Assembly (NCBI RefSeq): GCF_963677685.1
Contig: NZ_OY782186.1
Location: 1,922,001 to 1,986,000 of the forward strand
From: an uncultured Bacteroides sp.
Lineage (GTDB): Bacteria; Bacteroidota; Bacteroidia; Bacteroidales; Bacteroidaceae
Length of the DNA stretch: 64,000 nt
Direction of reading: 5' to 3'
Each line of letters starts with the position of its first letter. Positions within the stretch are counted from its first letter, which is position 1. Made by a program: the position numbers and the translations under genes. The notes under the pieces were generated by a model, which worked only from the letters and a program-made list of their open reading frames with translations, ran no database searches and was not told where the DNA came from. Positions 63,381 through 64,000 of the stretch are shown here, piece after piece.

Positions 63381-64000
63381 TTATCCCAACTTCCATGATC
63401 ACAGGGTTATGATCACTAAAATCTAATGAGGGAGAATGGTAATGTATTCCTTGTATGTCGTGAGAATGAAAGATGTAATCAATACGGAGCATACGTTTGT
63501 AGTAACGGTAGCTATAGGCATATCCGCTTCCTGATGTTTTGAATCCGTCTTCTAACTGACCTTTAACTGTGCGATATATGTAGGAGGATGGAATAGAGTT
63601 AAAATCTCCACATAATAATATCGGATAGGGACTTTCCTCAATTACTTTATGTATGGCTTTTGCTTGTATTTCTCGTTTTAGTGAGTTCTCTCTGATACTT
63701 CTTAAAACTTCATATATTATATCTTTTGTGGAGAGAGAATTCTCTTTTTGTTCTCTGATGATCTTTTTACGGATTTCTGAAATATTGGTAGTCTGTAAGT
63801 GGTTGTTAAATACACGAATTTGCTTTCCTCCTATTGAGATCTCTCCCCATATACTGCTATTTTTACTGTTGGGGTATGTTAATAATTTGCTATCATTGAT
63901 GGGGTATTTGCTGAATATGGCTAATGGAAGAAGATGTAAGCTGTCAGGGGTAATAATGCTGTATTTCCATTTTGAGAAAGCCTTTTTTATGCTGTCTACT
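63373..64000 (-). CDS. endonuclease/exonuclease/phosphatase-family protein, 5' end outside the window
   Basis: The frame is open to the window edge, so only the C-terminal 208 residues are seen. EEP-fold motifs: VFNNHLQTTN, the metal/active-site segment LLCGDFNSIPSSY, RMLRIDYIFHS and SDHNPVIMEV at the C-terminus. Members cleave DNA or phosphate esters; Bacteroides has several with a transmembrane N-terminus that would lie beyond 64000. Exact substrate unknown. Confidence 0.88.
   Translation of the reverse strand, partial: VDSIKKAFSKWKYSIITPDSLHLLPLAIFSKYPINDSKLLTYPNSKNSSIWGEISIGGKQIRVFNNHLQTTNISEIRKKIIREQKENSLSTKDIIYEVLRSIRENSLKREIQAKAIHKVIEESPYPILLCGDFNSIPSSYIYRTVKGQLEDGFKTSGSGYAYSYRYYKRMLRIDYIFHSHDIQGIHYHSPSLDFSDHNPVIMEVGIKR

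Overview
This is AT-rich chromosomal DNA of a Bacteroides-like member of the Bacteroidales. The evidence is the gene order ileS, TraR/DksA-like gene, lspA and DUF4296 lipoprotein; the many lipoproteins and a TonB-dependent receptor; the DUF5112/5113-type sensor kinase; an RteC regulator of CTnDOT-type elements; and promoters of the Bacteroidota type (TAnnTTTG at about -7, sometimes with TTTG about 19 bases upstream).

Bases 1-21,090 are mostly core genome: an ECF sigma factor with a short anti-sigma-like partner, an Fsr-type MFS exporter, ileS, a DksA-like protein, lspA, envelope lipoproteins, an rRNA/tRNA 2'-O-methyltransferase, a BamA/TamA-like outer-membrane protein, prs, a very long double sensor kinase with its response regulator, an AbgT transporter and tRNA-Arg(TCT).

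Bases 21,176-42,830 form an accessory island directly downstream of tRNA-Arg. It opens with an ISL3/ISAon1-like insertion sequence that cuts off the 5' end of a decayed DNA methyltransferase gene. That gene ends in a run of 16 C. Next, all on the minus strand, come five long defence-like genes: a DUF262/HNH (GmrSD-like) protein with a DUF4238 protein, a HEPN-like protein, a 2012-residue protein with GHKL-ATPase-like, phosphoribosyltransferase-like and GAF-like regions, and, 8 bases after it, a response-regulator receiver domain fused to a TIR-like domain. The last two look like a two-component immune module resembling Detocs in logic but with a different effector, and are the strongest candidate for an undescribed system. 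The island ends in three small paralogous genes of unknown function (two broken), broken SH3 and antitoxin genes, a phzF-like gene, a 13-base repeat of the tRNA-Arg 3' end and two insertion-sequence ends.

Bases 42,909-57,146 lie between tRNA-Pro(TGG) and tRNA-Lys(TTT) and are another variable region: a MATE exporter, a nucleotidyltransferase-like protein, three partly deleted genes (GNAT, VOC, AraC), lipoproteins, a nitroreductase, a cyclase-family hydrolase, a regulatory remnant of a CTnDOT-like element (XRE, rteC, two Xis-like HTH genes), and a trypsin-like protease next to a large membrane protein, closed by another insertion-sequence remnant.

Bases 57,147-64,000 return to core-type genes: ettA, a TonB-dependent receptor with a downstream surface lipoprotein, and the 3' part of an endonuclease/exonuclease/phosphatase-family gene that runs off the window.
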